From positions 1 to 64,000 of the forward strand of contig NZ_WKKA01000014.1 of the NCBI RefSeq assembly GCF_009674885.1: 64,000 nucleotides of DNA, in the 5' to 3' direction. The DNA comes from Paracoccus sp. S-4012 (lineage in GTDB: Bacteria; Pseudomonadota; Alphaproteobacteria; Rhodobacterales; Rhodobacteraceae). The notes under the pieces are model-generated. The model had not been told where the DNA came from and searched no databases. It saw nothing but the letters and a program-made list of their open reading frames with translations. Position 1 is the stretch's first letter, and each line of letters opens with the position of its first letter. The translations under genes and the position numbers were made by a program. Of the stretch, positions 1 through 8,639 are shown one piece after another.

Positions 1-126
1 ATGGTCGAGGCCTTCGCCCAGATCGACAAGGAGGAGATCGACCCCATCCTCAGCATCACGGCCAAGGCCGCCTGATCATGATCTCAGGCCATCTCACGAT
101 TTACACCACGTTGACGGACGTGACCT
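1..126 (+). mobile_element. IS256-family element, 3' end (partial at window edge)
   Basis: Bases 1-75 encode MVEAFAQIDKEEIDP...AKAA and a stop. This is the C-terminal end of an IS256 (Mutator-like) transposase, closely resembling the end of the copy at 7160-7412. A terminal inverted repeat at about 98-126 (tttacacca..ttgacggacg.gacct) matches, inverted, the end at 7109-7138. In both copies the transposase stop lies 51 bp from the outer end. The two proteins differ (KEE versus TEA, AKAA versus TKAV), so they are related but not identical insertions. The element continues beyond the left edge. The hsdM remnant reads directly into its end, so it truncates that gene. Confidence 0.8.
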
Positions 127-560
127 CAGATATTTGTGGACGTCGCCCAGGATGTCGTCGTCATTTGCGCGATCCCTCGAGAAATTAAACTCTTCCCGGC
201 TGAAGATGTTGATGAGCGGGGTGGGCGTACTGACCATCTTCTGCCCGCGCCCGAACTTTTCAGGATCGTTGAAGAAGGCACGATCGATGACGCCACTGAG
301 GTCGTTTTCCTCGGCGACGCGGGCGACGATGATGTCCATCCCCTCGCCGATGTTCATCGATCCGCGCCGCCTTCATGTCTGTAAAGGAAGCGCCGGCAGG
401 CACCTCGATCAACGCGTCCGCTGGCCGGAGCGGTCGGACACAAACTTCACGAACAGAAGGGTGAGGATGTAGTCCTTGTAGAGCCAGGCATCCATGCCGC
501 CCCGCAGCTGATCACAGCTCTCCCACATCGACCGGTAGATGTCGCTGTTCTTATGGCCAT
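127..560 (-). pseudogene. hsdM: Type I restriction-modification methyltransferase subunit remnant
   Basis: The minus strand encodes the N-terminal part of an HsdM-type N6-adenine methylase in several frames. The pieces are NSDIYRSMWESCDQLRGGMD followed by YKDYILTLLFVKFVSD (about 415-550), then IEVPAGASFTDMKAA, then an open frame with IVARVAEENDLSGVIDRAFF, NFSRDRANDDDILGD and HKYL. These match the order in intact HsdM (helical N-domain leading to the DDILGDAYEYL block). At least two frameshifts separate them. The likely ATG at 558-560 is itself one base out of frame. Homology stops at 127, exactly where the IS256-family end begins, so the catalytic NPPF half is gone. No hsdS or hsdR is visible. 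The gene is dead. Confidence 0.8.
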
Positions 561-592
561 CAGCCGCCGTTCCAAATCGTGCCTTCCCCTGC

Positions 593-615
593 GTTCACCA
601 GGTCTCCTGGTGAAC
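593..615. repeat. Perfect 10-bp inverted repeat upstream of hsdM remnant
   Basis: GTTCACCAGG and its exact complement CCTGGTGAAC are separated by TCT. The palindrome lies about 33 bp upstream of the hsdM remnant's likely start, on its promoter side, and has no T-run on either strand. An operator is more plausible than a terminator, but the role is unproven. The rest of 561-896 holds no gene I can recognise. Confidence 0.6.
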
Positions 616-896
616 TCAGGCGGCGTGGCTTCTCACATACAGCCCGGGTGTTCGCTGAAATCGAGCACGAGGAAAAGCCTCGCTGGTCCTGATCGACAAC
701 ATGCGATGGTGGGGGGCATGCAGTTCGGGCAAGGTGCCCCGCGCGGCGGCGCGCCGCTTGCGCAGTCCTGAAAACGCCGCAGCATCGCGGACCAGCTCCT
801 CCGGGGTGAGTGAGAAAAATCCGGCGGTCTGCTCTTCTCATCGGAAAGTCTTGACAGCTCACGTTTTCGGCATGAACGTTCAGACCTGTCGGCTGG

Positions 897-1508
897 GTGC
901 TGGGCGAGGACGTGCGGGAGGTATTCGACAAGCTTGACCGCAGACTCTCCCGGATCTTGTCCGAGGACGGCGACGCTTCGGTTAACGCACTGGCGTCGCG
1001 GCTTCAGATCAGTCCGCCGACAGTCCGCGCTCGGATGAAATCGCTTGTCGAAGGCAACCTGCTCAAGATCGTCGGTGTGCTGAACGTCTCGGAACGGCCG
1101 GAACTGATCAGCGCCATCATCGGTATCCATGCCAACGGCCGCGGCAGGTTGAGCGAGATCGCGCAGCGAATGTCGGAACTGCCGTTCGTGACCTCTGTCG
1201 GCATCGTCACCGGGCGCTACGACATCATCGCCGAGGTGCTGGTTGAGGGCGACATGGAGGAGCTTTACCGCGTCACCAGCGAGCTTCTGCCGGGGGTCGC
1301 CGAGCCGGGCGTGATTCATGGCAGCGAGACCTTCGTGGTGATGAAATCGCACAACCGGTGGCTCGGCGTGCCGAAAGGCGTCTGGGAGGAGGACGCCTGC
1401 GTGCCGGGTCCCGGCAAGAGCGGCAAGGGCAGCCGAGTCCGGTCCGCAGGAAGACAGGAGGGCGGAGCGTCTCCGGCCCTCGCAACAGGGGAGGAAGGAA
1501 GAAGATGA
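897..1508 (+). CDS. Lrp/AsnC-family transcriptional regulator
   Basis: A 203-residue feast/famine regulator with a GTG start. Residues 6-50 form an AsnC-type helix-turn-helix (LDRRLSRILSEDGDASVNAL followed by SRLQISPPTVRARMKSL). Residues 65-140 form a RAM ligand-binding domain with the typical GRYDIIAEV strand. Family members are about 150-160 residues, so the last 50 residues (rich in G, S, R) are an extra tail. The stop overlaps the ATG of the next gene (ATGA at 1505-1508), so it is translationally coupled to the binding protein. It probably controls the downstream transporter and oxidases in response to an amino acid. A TTGACA at 851-856 could be a -35 element, but no good -10 follows. The exact start is uncertain. 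Confidence 0.85.
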   Translation: MLGEDVREVFDKLDRRLSRILSEDGDASVNALASRLQISPPTVRARMKSLVEGNLLKIVGVLNVSERPELISAIIGIHANGRGRLSEIAQRMSELPFVTSVGIVTGRYDIIAEVLVEGDMEELYRVTSELLPGVAEPGVIHGSETFVVMKSHNRWLGVPKGVWEEDACVPGPGKSGKGSRVRSAGRQEGGASPALATGEEGRR

Positions 1509-2302
1509 CAAGCCTCAATGCGCTCGCGGGGGCCGCGATCGTCGCGGGCATGGCGGCGGTGGCGACGCCGGCCGCGGCGGGAACGCTTGACGACATTCTC
1601 GCGCGCGGCGAGTTGCGCGTGGCGGTGCAGACACAGGGCCCTCCGTTCTCGTTCATGGACAAGAACGGCCAGCGGACCGGCAGCGCCATCGAGCTGACCA
1701 CGCTGATGGCCGAAGAAATGGGCGTGAAGGTCGTCTATCTCGATTTCGACTGGGACGGGCTTCTGCCGGCGCTGATGTCGGGCAAGGCCGACATTCTGGC
1801 AGCCGACATGACGCCGACACTTGCCCGCGCCACCAAGGTCGCCTTCACCAAGCCGTTCATGTATGTCGGCGCCGTCGCCTTCGCCAAGCAGGGCGGCGAT
1901 ATTGCTTCAGTCGATGATTGCCGCAAGCCCGGTGCAACCGTCGCGGTCCTGCTGGGTTCCACCGGCGAGAAGCTTGCGCCCACCGTGTTCCCCGAGGCCG
2001 AGATCAAGTCCTACAAGGGCGGCGGCACGCTGCTTCTGGACGCGGTTGCCTCGGGTCAGGCGAACTGCGGGCTGAACGACAACTCGGCGGTGAAGGCGCA
2101 GGCAGCCGCCTATCCCGAGGGCACCTTCACCATCTTCGAGGAATTGCTGTCCAAGGAGCCGCTGGCCTATGCGGTCCGCTATGACTCGATGGACCTGCTG
2201 ACCTGGGGGAATCTGTTCATCGACACCGTCGAACTCGATGGCCGGCTCGAGGCCAACCTCGACTACTGGGTGAACTCGGACGCCTGGAAGGCCGATCACT
2301 GA
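1505..2302 (+). CDS. Polar amino-acid ABC transporter, periplasmic binding protein
   Basis: A 265-residue family 3 solute-binding protein. It has a signal peptide (hydrophobic core LAGAAIVAGMAAVAT, cleavage after PAAA near residue 25), although the n-region lacks a basic residue. The mature part opens with the family pattern: TLDDILARGELRVAVQTQGPPF, then GSAIELTTLMAEEMGVKV, then DFDWDGLLPALMSGKADI. ATG 1505 is preferred over upstream starts because GGAGGAA lies just before it and it gives a signal peptide. The gene is followed by two permeases and an ATPase. The substrate cannot be read from the sequence. Amino acid or amine is likely because two FAD amine oxidoreductases share the operon. 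Confidence 0.88.
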   Translation: MTSLNALAGAAIVAGMAAVATPAAAGTLDDILARGELRVAVQTQGPPFSFMDKNGQRTGSAIELTTLMAEEMGVKVVYLDFDWDGLLPALMSGKADILAADMTPTLARATKVAFTKPFMYVGAVAFAKQGGDIASVDDCRKPGATVAVLLGSTGEKLAPTVFPEAEIKSYKGGGTLLLDAVASGQANCGLNDNSAVKAQAAAYPEGTFTIFEELLSKEPLAYAVRYDSMDLLTWGNLFIDTVELDGRLEANLDYWVNSDAWKADH

Positions 2303-2366
2303 TCCTCGGGCGGCACCGCGGGCAGTCGTTTGCGGTGCCACCCCTTTCGGCAAGCCACGGTGAGCG

Positions 2367-3035
2367 ATGCTGGGCGGACTGAACACGCGCGTGATGATGG
2401 AATACCTGCCCGAGATCTGGCAGGGATTCCTCGCGACGCTGTTCCTGTCGACCGTCGGCTTCGTCGGTGCGATGGCTTTGGGCGTGCTGGCCTGCGCGCT
2501 GACGATCCAGCCGCTGCGCTGGCTGCGCGCGCCGGCGGTGATCTATGTCGATACGATCCGGGCAACGCCGCTGCTGGCACAGCTCTACTTTCTCTATTTC
2601 GGGCTGCCCCGGCTGGGAATCGTCCTGCCCGAGATGCTGATCGGCATCATCGCGCTGTCGCTGAACTCGGGCGCTTACATGGCCGAGATCATCCGCTCGG
2701 GCATCCTGTCGATCCCGCGCGGCCAGGTCGAGGCGGGGATGAGCACGGGGCTGAGCTACATGCAGCGGATGCGCCTGATCGTGCTGCCACAGGCCTTGCG
2801 AACCACGGTGTCGCCGCTGATCGGGCAGGCCATCGTTCTGGTGAAGGATAGCTCGCTTCTGTCGCTGATCTCCGTGGTGGAACTGACGCGGGCAGGCCAG
2901 CGGATCGCCATAGACCGCTTCATGCCCGTCGAGGGGCTAGTGGCGACGGCGCTGGGGTATCTGATGCTATATTACGCGCTGAAATCGGCGGCCGGCGCAT
3001 GGCAGGCGCGCAACAGCATTCCGGGCCGGGGATAG
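2367..3035 (+). CDS. Polar amino-acid ABC transporter permease 1
   Basis: A 222-residue inner-membrane permease of the HisM/GlnP type with five or so hydrophobic segments. The TM1-side VIYVDTIRATPLLAQLYFLYF motif and the EAA cytoplasmic loop (VEAGMSTGLSYMQRMRLIVLPQ) contact the ATPase. The annotated ATG has a weak ribosome site. MMEYLPEIWQ, starting at 2391, is an alternative start with better family alignment. It lies 4 bp from permease 2, with which it should form the transport channel. Confidence 0.88.
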   Translation: MLGGLNTRVMMEYLPEIWQGFLATLFLSTVGFVGAMALGVLACALTIQPLRWLRAPAVIYVDTIRATPLLAQLYFLYFGLPRLGIVLPEMLIGIIALSLNSGAYMAEIIRSGILSIPRGQVEAGMSTGLSYMQRMRLIVLPQALRTTVSPLIGQAIVLVKDSSLLSLISVVELTRAGQRIAIDRFMPVEGLVATALGYLMLYYALKSAAGAWQARNSIPGRG

Positions 3036-3039
3036 GCGC

Positions 3040-3702
3040 ATGGTCTGGTTCTATCTCGAACGCATCTTCGGCTACTGGCCGGTCCTGCTGAAGGGCATGG
3101 GCATGACCATCGGGCTGTCGCTGCTGTCGCTGGTGATCGGGGTAGTGATCGGCTTCGGCTTCGGCATAATCCGCGCGGGTCACAACCGCTGGCTGTCCCG
3201 CGTCCTTGGTCTTTACATCGACTTCTTCCGCGGTACGCCCTTCCTGGTGCAGGTCTTCATCGCCTTCTTCATCCTGCCGGTGATCGGGATCGAGCTTTCG
3301 GCTTTCGCCGCTGGGGTGGTCGCGCTGTCGAACATGGCCGCCTGCTTCATCGGCGAGATCGTGGCGGCGGGGCTGAAGGCGGTGCCCTCCGGCCAGTCCG
3401 AAGCGGCGATCGCGTCCGGCATGACCCGCGCCCAGCAGATGCGGCTGGTGGTGATGCCGCAAGCGGTGCGGATCATCACCCCGTCGCTGGTCGGGCAGTT
3501 CGTGCTGCTCATCAAGGATTCCTCGGTCGTCTCAGCCATCGGGCTTCTCGACCTCACCCGCGCGGGCTGGCTGATCGTGCAGTCGGTGCCGAACGGCCTT
3601 TTGGTCTTCGGCATCGTAGGGCTTGGCTATTTCATCATCTGCTATCCGCTGATCCACTTGTCGCGGCGGCTCGAGCGGCGCAGTCAGGCCGCCTTCCTGT
3701 GA
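3040..3702 (+). CDS. Polar amino-acid ABC transporter permease 2
   Basis: A 220-residue partner permease with the same architecture. It has [19 protein letters not shown] early, an EAA loop ([22 protein letters not shown]), then [21 protein letters not shown], typical of amino-acid importers. It starts 5 bp after permease 1, suggesting coupled translation and a heterodimeric membrane domain. Confidence 0.88.
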   Translation: MVWFYLERIFGYWPVLLKGMGMTIGLSLLSLVIGVVIGFGFGIIRAGHNRWLSRVLGLYIDFFRGTPFLVQVFIAFFILPVIGIELSAFAAGVVALSNMAACFIGEIVAAGLKAVPSGQSEAAIASGMTRAQQMRLVVMPQAVRIITPSLVGQFVLLIKDSSVVSAIGLLDLTRAGWLIVQSVPNGLLVFGIVGLGYFIICYPLIHLSRRLERRSQAAFL

Positions 3703-3721
3703 CCTTGGGAAAAACGCACGC

Positions 3722-4447
3722 ATGATCGAATTCTCCGGCGTCAACAAATGGTTCGGCTCGCTGCATGTCCTGCAGGACATCAGCCTGACCGTTGCCAAGG
3801 GCGAGGTGGTCGTGGTCTGTGGCCCCTCGGGTTCCGGCAAGAGCACGCTCATCCGCTGCATCAACGGGCTGGAGCCGTTCGAGTCCGGCCGGCTGCTGGT
3901 CGATGGCACTGACCTGTCGAACCGCAAGGCGCTTCTGAAGCTGCGGTCTGAGGTCGGCTTCGTCTTCCAGAGCTTCAATCTCTATCCCCACAAGACGGCG
4001 CTGGAGAACGTGACGCTGGCGCCCATCCACGTGCGGCGGCTGGGCCGGGCGCAGGCCGAGGAACGGGGCAGGGCGCTGCTGGAGAAGGTCGGGCTGGCCG
4101 ACAAGATGGGCAGCTATCCGCATCAGCTTTCGGGCGGCCAGCAGCAGCGTGTGGCGATCGCGCGATCCTTGTGCATGCAACCAAAGATCATGCTCTTCGA
4201 CGAGCCGACCTCGGCGCTGGACCCCGAGATGATCAACGAGGTGCTGGACGTGATGGTGGGCCTCGCGCGCGAGGGGATGACGATGATGGTCGTCACGCAC
4301 GAGATGGGCTTTGCCCGCAAGGTCGCCGACCGGGTCATCTTCATGGACCGGGGCGCCATCGTGGAAACCGCGCCGCCGGAGCGCTTCTTCACCGCGCCCG
4401 CCCATGCCCGCACTCGAGACTTCCTAAGCAAGATACTGCAGCACTGA
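3722..4447 (+). CDS. Polar amino-acid ABC transporter ATP-binding protein
   Basis: A 241-residue GlnQ/HisP-type ATPase of normal length. It has Walker [10 protein letters not shown], a Q-loop in [17 protein letters not shown], the signature [15 protein letters not shown], Walker [13 protein letters not shown] and the switch histidine in VVTHEMGFA. It lies on the cytoplasmic face and powers the two permeases upstream. The next gene begins 5 bp downstream. Confidence 0.93.
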   Translation: MIEFSGVNKWFGSLHVLQDISLTVAKGEVVVVCGPSGSGKSTLIRCINGLEPFESGRLLVDGTDLSNRKALLKLRSEVGFVFQSFNLYPHKTALENVTLAPIHVRRLGRAQAEERGRALLEKVGLADKMGSYPHQLSGGQQQRVAIARSLCMQPKIMLFDEPTSALDPEMINEVLDVMVGLAREGMTMMVVTHEMGFARKVADRVIFMDRGAIVETAPPERFFTAPAHARTRDFLSKILQH

Positions 4448-4452
4448 ACGAA

Positions 4453-5718
4453 ATGGTAAACCACGCCCCTGCGCCGCAGGACATCGCTGTGATCGGCGCG
4501 GGGCTCGTGGGCTCGGCCTGCGCGTTGGCGCTGGCGGAGGATGGCCACCGGGTCACGCTGTTCGATCCCGACCCGCCGGGCGCGGGCACCTCGTCCGGCA
4601 ACGCGGGCGGGATCGTGACCGGGGCGGTAGTGCCGACGGCGACGTCGCAGGTTCTGCGGGCGCTGCCGTCCTATGTTCTGGACCGCAACGGCCCGGCCGT
4701 CCTTCGGCTTCGCCATGCCCTGCATGCGTTGCCGTGGCTGTGGCGGTTCGTCCGCGCTGGCCGCCCCGCCGAGGTCGCGCGGATCGCGGCGGCGCTGTGG
4801 CCGCTCGTGGAGGGCAGCCTCACGGCGCATCGGCAACTTGCCCGGCTGGCGGGTGCAGACGGCATGATCACCGACGAGGGCTGGCTGAAGGTCTATGCCT
4901 CCGACGCCGAGTTCGCCGCCACCGCGCCCGACCGGCTGCTGATGGACCGCTGCGGTGTGCGCTATCAGGTCCTCGATCAGGCCGAGGTGATGGCGCTGGA
5001 GCCGGGCCTGAATCCCGATCTCGCCCGGATCGGGATGCACCAGCCGGAAAGCGGCTTCGTGCGCGATCCGCGCGGACTGGCTCAGTCCTACGCCGATGCG
5101 GCCCTGTCCCGCGGCGCGCGGCATCTGTGCCAGCGGGTGCGCGGGCTGGTCCGCCGTCCAGGCGGCGTGACGATTCATGCCGACGCCGGGCCGCAGGATT
5201 TCGACCGGCTGGTGATCGCGGCGGGGGCTTGGTCGGCAACGCTCGCGCGGCAGCTGGGCGATCGGGTCAGCCTCGATACCGAGCGCGGCTATCACCTCGG
5301 CTTCGGGGCCCAGACCGCCGGCCTGCTTCGACGTCCCGTCGGGCTGCCGGCCTTGGGAATGGTGCTGTCGCCCATGCAGGGCGGGTTGCGACTTGTCAGC
5401 GGCGACGAACTGGCCGGGCTGACGGCTCCGCCGGATTTCCGTCGCATCCGAGGGCTGGTGCCGCAGGCGCGACGCGCGGTGCCGGGACTGAGCGAGCAGC
5501 CGGTGACAAGCGAATGGATGGGGTTCCGTCCCTCGACACCCGACTCGCTGCCGGTGATCGGGGTCTCGCCGCATGGGCCCGAGGTGATCCACGCCTTCGG
5601 CCACGGCCATCTGGGGCTGACGCTCGCGGCGATCACCGCGCTGATGGTGGCCGATGCCGTCGCGGGGCGTCCACCGCGTGTCGAGCCCCGCCCTTACGTT
5701 ATCGGCAGGTTCCGATGA
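4453..5718 (+). CDS. FAD-dependent amino-acid/amine oxidoreductase (DadA-like) 1
   Basis: A 421-residue DAO-superfamily flavoprotein. The N-terminal dinucleotide-binding motif is AVIGAGLVGSACALALAEDG with a following acidic residue (FDPD). The C-terminal FAD/substrate region is SLPVIGVSPHGPEVIHAFGH followed by GHLGLTLA. This organisation is that of D-amino-acid dehydrogenases, which deaminate an amino acid to a 2-oxo acid and pass electrons to the respiratory chain. I chose ATG 4453 because the ADP-binding fold begins right after it. An in-frame extension upstream would run back through the ATPase gene. The gene overlaps oxidoreductase 2 (ATGA). The substrate is unknown. D-amino acids, hydroxyproline and N-methyl amino acids are all possible. 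Confidence 0.85.
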   Translation: MVNHAPAPQDIAVIGAGLVGSACALALAEDGHRVTLFDPDPPGAGTSSGNAGGIVTGAVVPTATSQVLRALPSYVLDRNGPAVLRLRHALHALPWLWRFVRAGRPAEVARIAAALWPLVEGSLTAHRQLARLAGADGMITDEGWLKVYASDAEFAATAPDRLLMDRCGVRYQVLDQAEVMALEPGLNPDLARIGMHQPESGFVRDPRGLAQSYADAALSRGARHLCQRVRGLVRRPGGVTIHADAGPQDFDRLVIAAGAWSATLARQLGDRVSLDTERGYHLGFGAQTAGLLRRPVGLPALGMVLSPMQGGLRLVSGDELAGLTAPPDFRRIRGLVPQARRAVPGLSEQPVTSEWMGFRPSTPDSLPVIGVSPHGPEVIHAFGHGHLGLTLAAITALMVADAVAGRPPRVEPRPYVIGRFR

Positions 5719-7052
5719 GCGGCTTCCCGATCACGCTTGCCACGCCGCGAGAACATCATGGTCCTATGCCGGAGGCGGTGGACGTGACCGTGATCGGCGG
5801 CGGCATCGTCGGCCTGATGGCGGCCTGGGCGTTGGCGCGCGAAGGGCAGACGGTCCTTCTGTGCGAGAAGGGCCGGATGGCGGGCGAGCAGTCGGGCCGC
5901 AACTGGGGCTGGGTGCGCCAGCAGGGCCGCGATCTGGCCGAGCTGCCGATGATGATCGAAGCGCTGCGGCTCTGGCGTGACCTGCCGTCGAGCCTGCGCG
6001 CGGCGACGGGCTTCCGCCAGACCGGCATCACCTACCTGGCCCGAACCGAGGTCCAGCTTGCCGCTTACCAGCGCTGGCTGGAGGGCGCCCGGCGATACGG
6101 CGTCGACACCGTGCTGCTGTCGCGCCGGCAGACCGAGGCGATGCTGCCGAATGCCGCAGGCTGGATCGGCGCGCTGCACACGCCCTCGGACGGACAGGCC
6201 GAGCCCCTGGCCGCCGTTCCGGCGCTGGCTCGCGCCGCCGCTGCCGATGGCGTCATCCTTCGCGAAGCCTGCGCCGTTCGCGGCCTGCACCTCACGGCGG
6301 GACATGTCGCCGGGGTGGAGACCGAAGCCGGTCCGGTGCGCTGCACGCGGGTGATCCTCGCCGCTGGCGCCTGGTCGGCGCTCTTTCTCGGCGCGCATGG
6401 CGTCAGCCTGCCGCAGCTTTCGGTGACCTCCAGCGTCAGTATCACCGAGGCGCTGCCAGAGCTGCTGCCCGGCGCTGCCGCCGACGACCGCTTCGCCCTC
6501 CGCAGGCGCAGCGACGGCGGCTACACGCTGACGCCGTGGTCGCGGCACGAGTTCTTCATCGGTCCTGCCGCCTTCCGCCACCTGCCGCCCTTCCTGCCGC
6601 AATTGCTGGCCGACCCTGGCAGCACCCGTTTCCGGCTGGCGGCGCCCACGGGCTACCCCGACGCATGGCGCACCGCGCGCCATTGGCGCGTCTCGTCCGT
6701 CAGTCCCTTCGAGACCTGCCGCATCCTCGACCCGCGGCCCGACACCCGCGAACTGACCAGGATCCGCCACCACTTCGCCCGCGCGTTCCCTGAGATCGGT
6801 CTGCCTCCGATCAGCCGGACCTGGGCCGGGATGATCGACGTCACACCAGACTCGCTGCCGGTGATCGATCATGCGCCGATCCCGGGGTTGGTCGTCGCGA
6901 CCGGGATGAGCGGCCACGGGTTCGGCCTGGGCCCTGGCGTTGCCGGTCCATTGGCCGACCTGGCGATGGGCCGGGCGCCGCGCCACGAACTTTCGGCTTT
7001 CCGCTTCGGCAGGTTCCGACGGTTTCGTCAACGCCCAACGTCGGCGATCTGA
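5715..7052 (+). CDS. FAD-dependent amino-acid/amine oxidoreductase (DAO family) 2
   Basis: A 445-residue DAO-family flavoprotein distinct from its neighbour. It has DVTVIGGGIVGLMAAWALAR near residue 22, then GEQSGRNWGWVRQQGRD (a motif of one DAO subgroup), and a C-terminal SLPVIDHAPIPGLVVATGMS followed by GHGFGLGPG. Translation starts inside the stop of the preceding gene (ATGA), so two non-identical flavoproteins are co-translated. The last residues (RRFRQRPTSAI) look non-native. The end lies about 56 bp from the IS256-family terminal repeat, so the insertion may have altered the 3' end. It probably oxidises an imported amino acid or amine together with oxidoreductase 1. Confidence 0.85.
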   Translation: MSGFPITLATPREHHGPMPEAVDVTVIGGGIVGLMAAWALAREGQTVLLCEKGRMAGEQSGRNWGWVRQQGRDLAELPMMIEALRLWRDLPSSLRAATGFRQTGITYLARTEVQLAAYQRWLEGARRYGVDTVLLSRRQTEAMLPNAAGWIGALHTPSDGQAEPLAAVPALARAAAADGVILREACAVRGLHLTAGHVAGVETEAGPVRCTRVILAAGAWSALFLGAHGVSLPQLSVTSSVSITEALPELLPGAAADDRFALRRRSDGGYTLTPWSRHEFFIGPAAFRHLPPFLPQLLADPGSTRFRLAAPTGYPDAWRTARHWRVSSVSPFETCRILDPRPDTRELTRIRHHFARAFPEIGLPPISRTWAGMIDVTPDSLPVIDHAPIPGLVVATGMSGHGFGLGPGVAGPLADLAMGRAPRHELSAFRFGRFRRFRQRPTSAI

Positions 7053-7108
7053 AGCGGCCAGCTGTCGCAGGACACGGGTAGCCCGGGAATTGGACGGAGC
7101 GTCGATCA

Positions 7109-7412
7109 AGGTCGCGTCCGTCAAGCTGGTGTAAATTCTCGGGTGGCCTGAGGGCATGATCAAACGGCTTTTGTGGTTATGCTGAGAATGGGATCGATCG
7201 CCTCGGTGTCGATCTGGGCGAAGGCCTCGACCATCATGTAGCGGCTGGAGGTCAGCCAGTCGTCGTTCTGCTCGAACAGCACGGCGCCGATCAGGCGCAT
7301 GATGGAGGCCTCGTTCGGGAAGATTCCGACGGCGTCAGCGCGTCGCTTCACCTCCTTGTTCAGGCGCTCGATCGAATTTGTGCTGTGAAGCTTCGTACAA
7401 CGAGGAACGCCC
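7109..7412 (-). mobile_element. IS256-family element, 3' remnant (inverted relative to the left copy)
   Basis: The minus strand encodes TKLHSTNSIERLNKEVKRRA followed by DAVGIFPNEASIMRLIGAVL, ending MVEAFAQIDTEAIDP...TKAV. This is the C-terminus of an IS256-family transposase with its stop at 7160. The terminal inverted repeat is at 7109-7138. The 5' part is replaced at about 7413 by an IS3-family element, and nothing on the far side of that element resembles the missing half, so a deletion accompanied or followed the insertion. Confidence 0.8.
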
Positions 7413-8529
7413 TGCTCTGACCCCCGACCTTCATCCAGCTGAAACCAGAGCCGGCGGGTGACAATCGCCCGCTTGCGCGGAGGGAGCAATGGACGGTCGG
7501 CGGAACGTTTCCATCGCGTGTAGCCGATCGCTCCTTGCGGCGAGCTGGGCGGCGTAGGCTGCGGGGGTCTGGTAGCCGAGTACCGAATGGGCCGGGCCGC
7601 GTCATAGTCGGCCACCCAACTGGCGACGATGCGGCGGGCCTGATCGAGACCGAAGAACAGCGTCTCGTTCATCAGCTCGTCCCGCATCTTCGAGTTGAAC
7701 GCTTCGCAGATGCCATTCTGCATGGGCTTGCCCGGGGCGATGAAATGCCAGGACACGGCGGCCTCCTCGCACCAGGCCGGCATGGCGTTCGAAGTGCACT
7801 CGGTCCCATGATCGCTGACGATCAGGCCTGGCTTGGCCCGCACGGGCGATCAGAGCCGTCAACTCGCGCGCGACACGACGCCCCGAGATCGAGGTGTCGA
7901 CCACGGCGGCGAGGCATTCCTTCGTCACGTCGTCGATCACGTTGAAGATCCGGAACCGGCGGCCGTGGGCGAACTGGTCGTGGACGAAGTCGACCGACCA
8001 GCGTGCGTTCGGCACCGCCACCGTCAGCAGTAGTGCTCGGGTGCCGATCGCCTTCTTCCGTCCCCGCCGCCTGCGCACTGACAAGCCTTCCTCCCGGTAG
8101 AGCCGCTGGGTCTTCTTGCGGTTCACGGATGGCCCTCCCGCCTGAGCAGAACGTGCAGCCGCCGGTAACCGAAGCGGCGGCGCTCGGATGCCAGCGCCCG
8201 CAGGCGCTCGCGCAGAGCGTGATCGTCGGGGCGTCGGCTGCGGTAGCGGATCGAGGTCCGCTCTGCGCCGCCAGGCGTTCTCATCCTCGAGCGCCTTCAG
8301 CCGCTTTGCGTCGGACACGTCCATGCCGCCGAACCTGGCTTTCGAGGCATACAAGGCCGCGCTGCTGATCCCGTGCCGGCGGCAGACCTCCGCCGTCTTC
8401 GCTCCGGCTTCCTGCTCGCGCAGGATCCCGATCACCTGCTCCTCGCTGAACTTCGATCTCTTCATGGTCCGGTCCTCTCGTTGGGCCAGACTCTACCGTC
8501 AGGTGGAGGACTTATCGGAGGTCAGAGCA
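7413..8529 (-). mobile_element. IS3-family insertion sequence with frameshifted transposase
   Basis: The ends match as imperfect inverted repeats: tgctctgacccccgacctt from 7413 inward, and tgctctgacctccgataag from 8529 inward. On the minus strand OrfA begins at 8465 (MKRSKFSEEQVIGILREQEA, helix-turn-helix). OrfB follows with RRRRGRKKAIGTR, ARWSVDFVHDQF, then in another frame GLIVSDHGTECTSNAM, FIAPGKPMQNGICEAFNSK and LRDELMNE-type residues (here MRDELMNETLFF). At least two frameshifts, near 8240 and 7830, split OrfB, so the copy cannot make an intact DDE transposase without recoding. A target duplication is not clear. Confidence 0.82.
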
Positions 8530-8639
8530 CCTCGTCGAGGTCGCGGGCTCGGCTCCCGCGCCAGCTGGACGAACGGCGCCGGCGCTACAGCGGACGAGGA
8601 GAAGGGGCGGCCTTCATCGAGGGAAGCCCTTCGAAGGTG

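Noticed and set aside
593..615. Palindrome near hsdM as a transcription terminator
   Set aside because: There is no T-run on either strand and no gene ends next to it.
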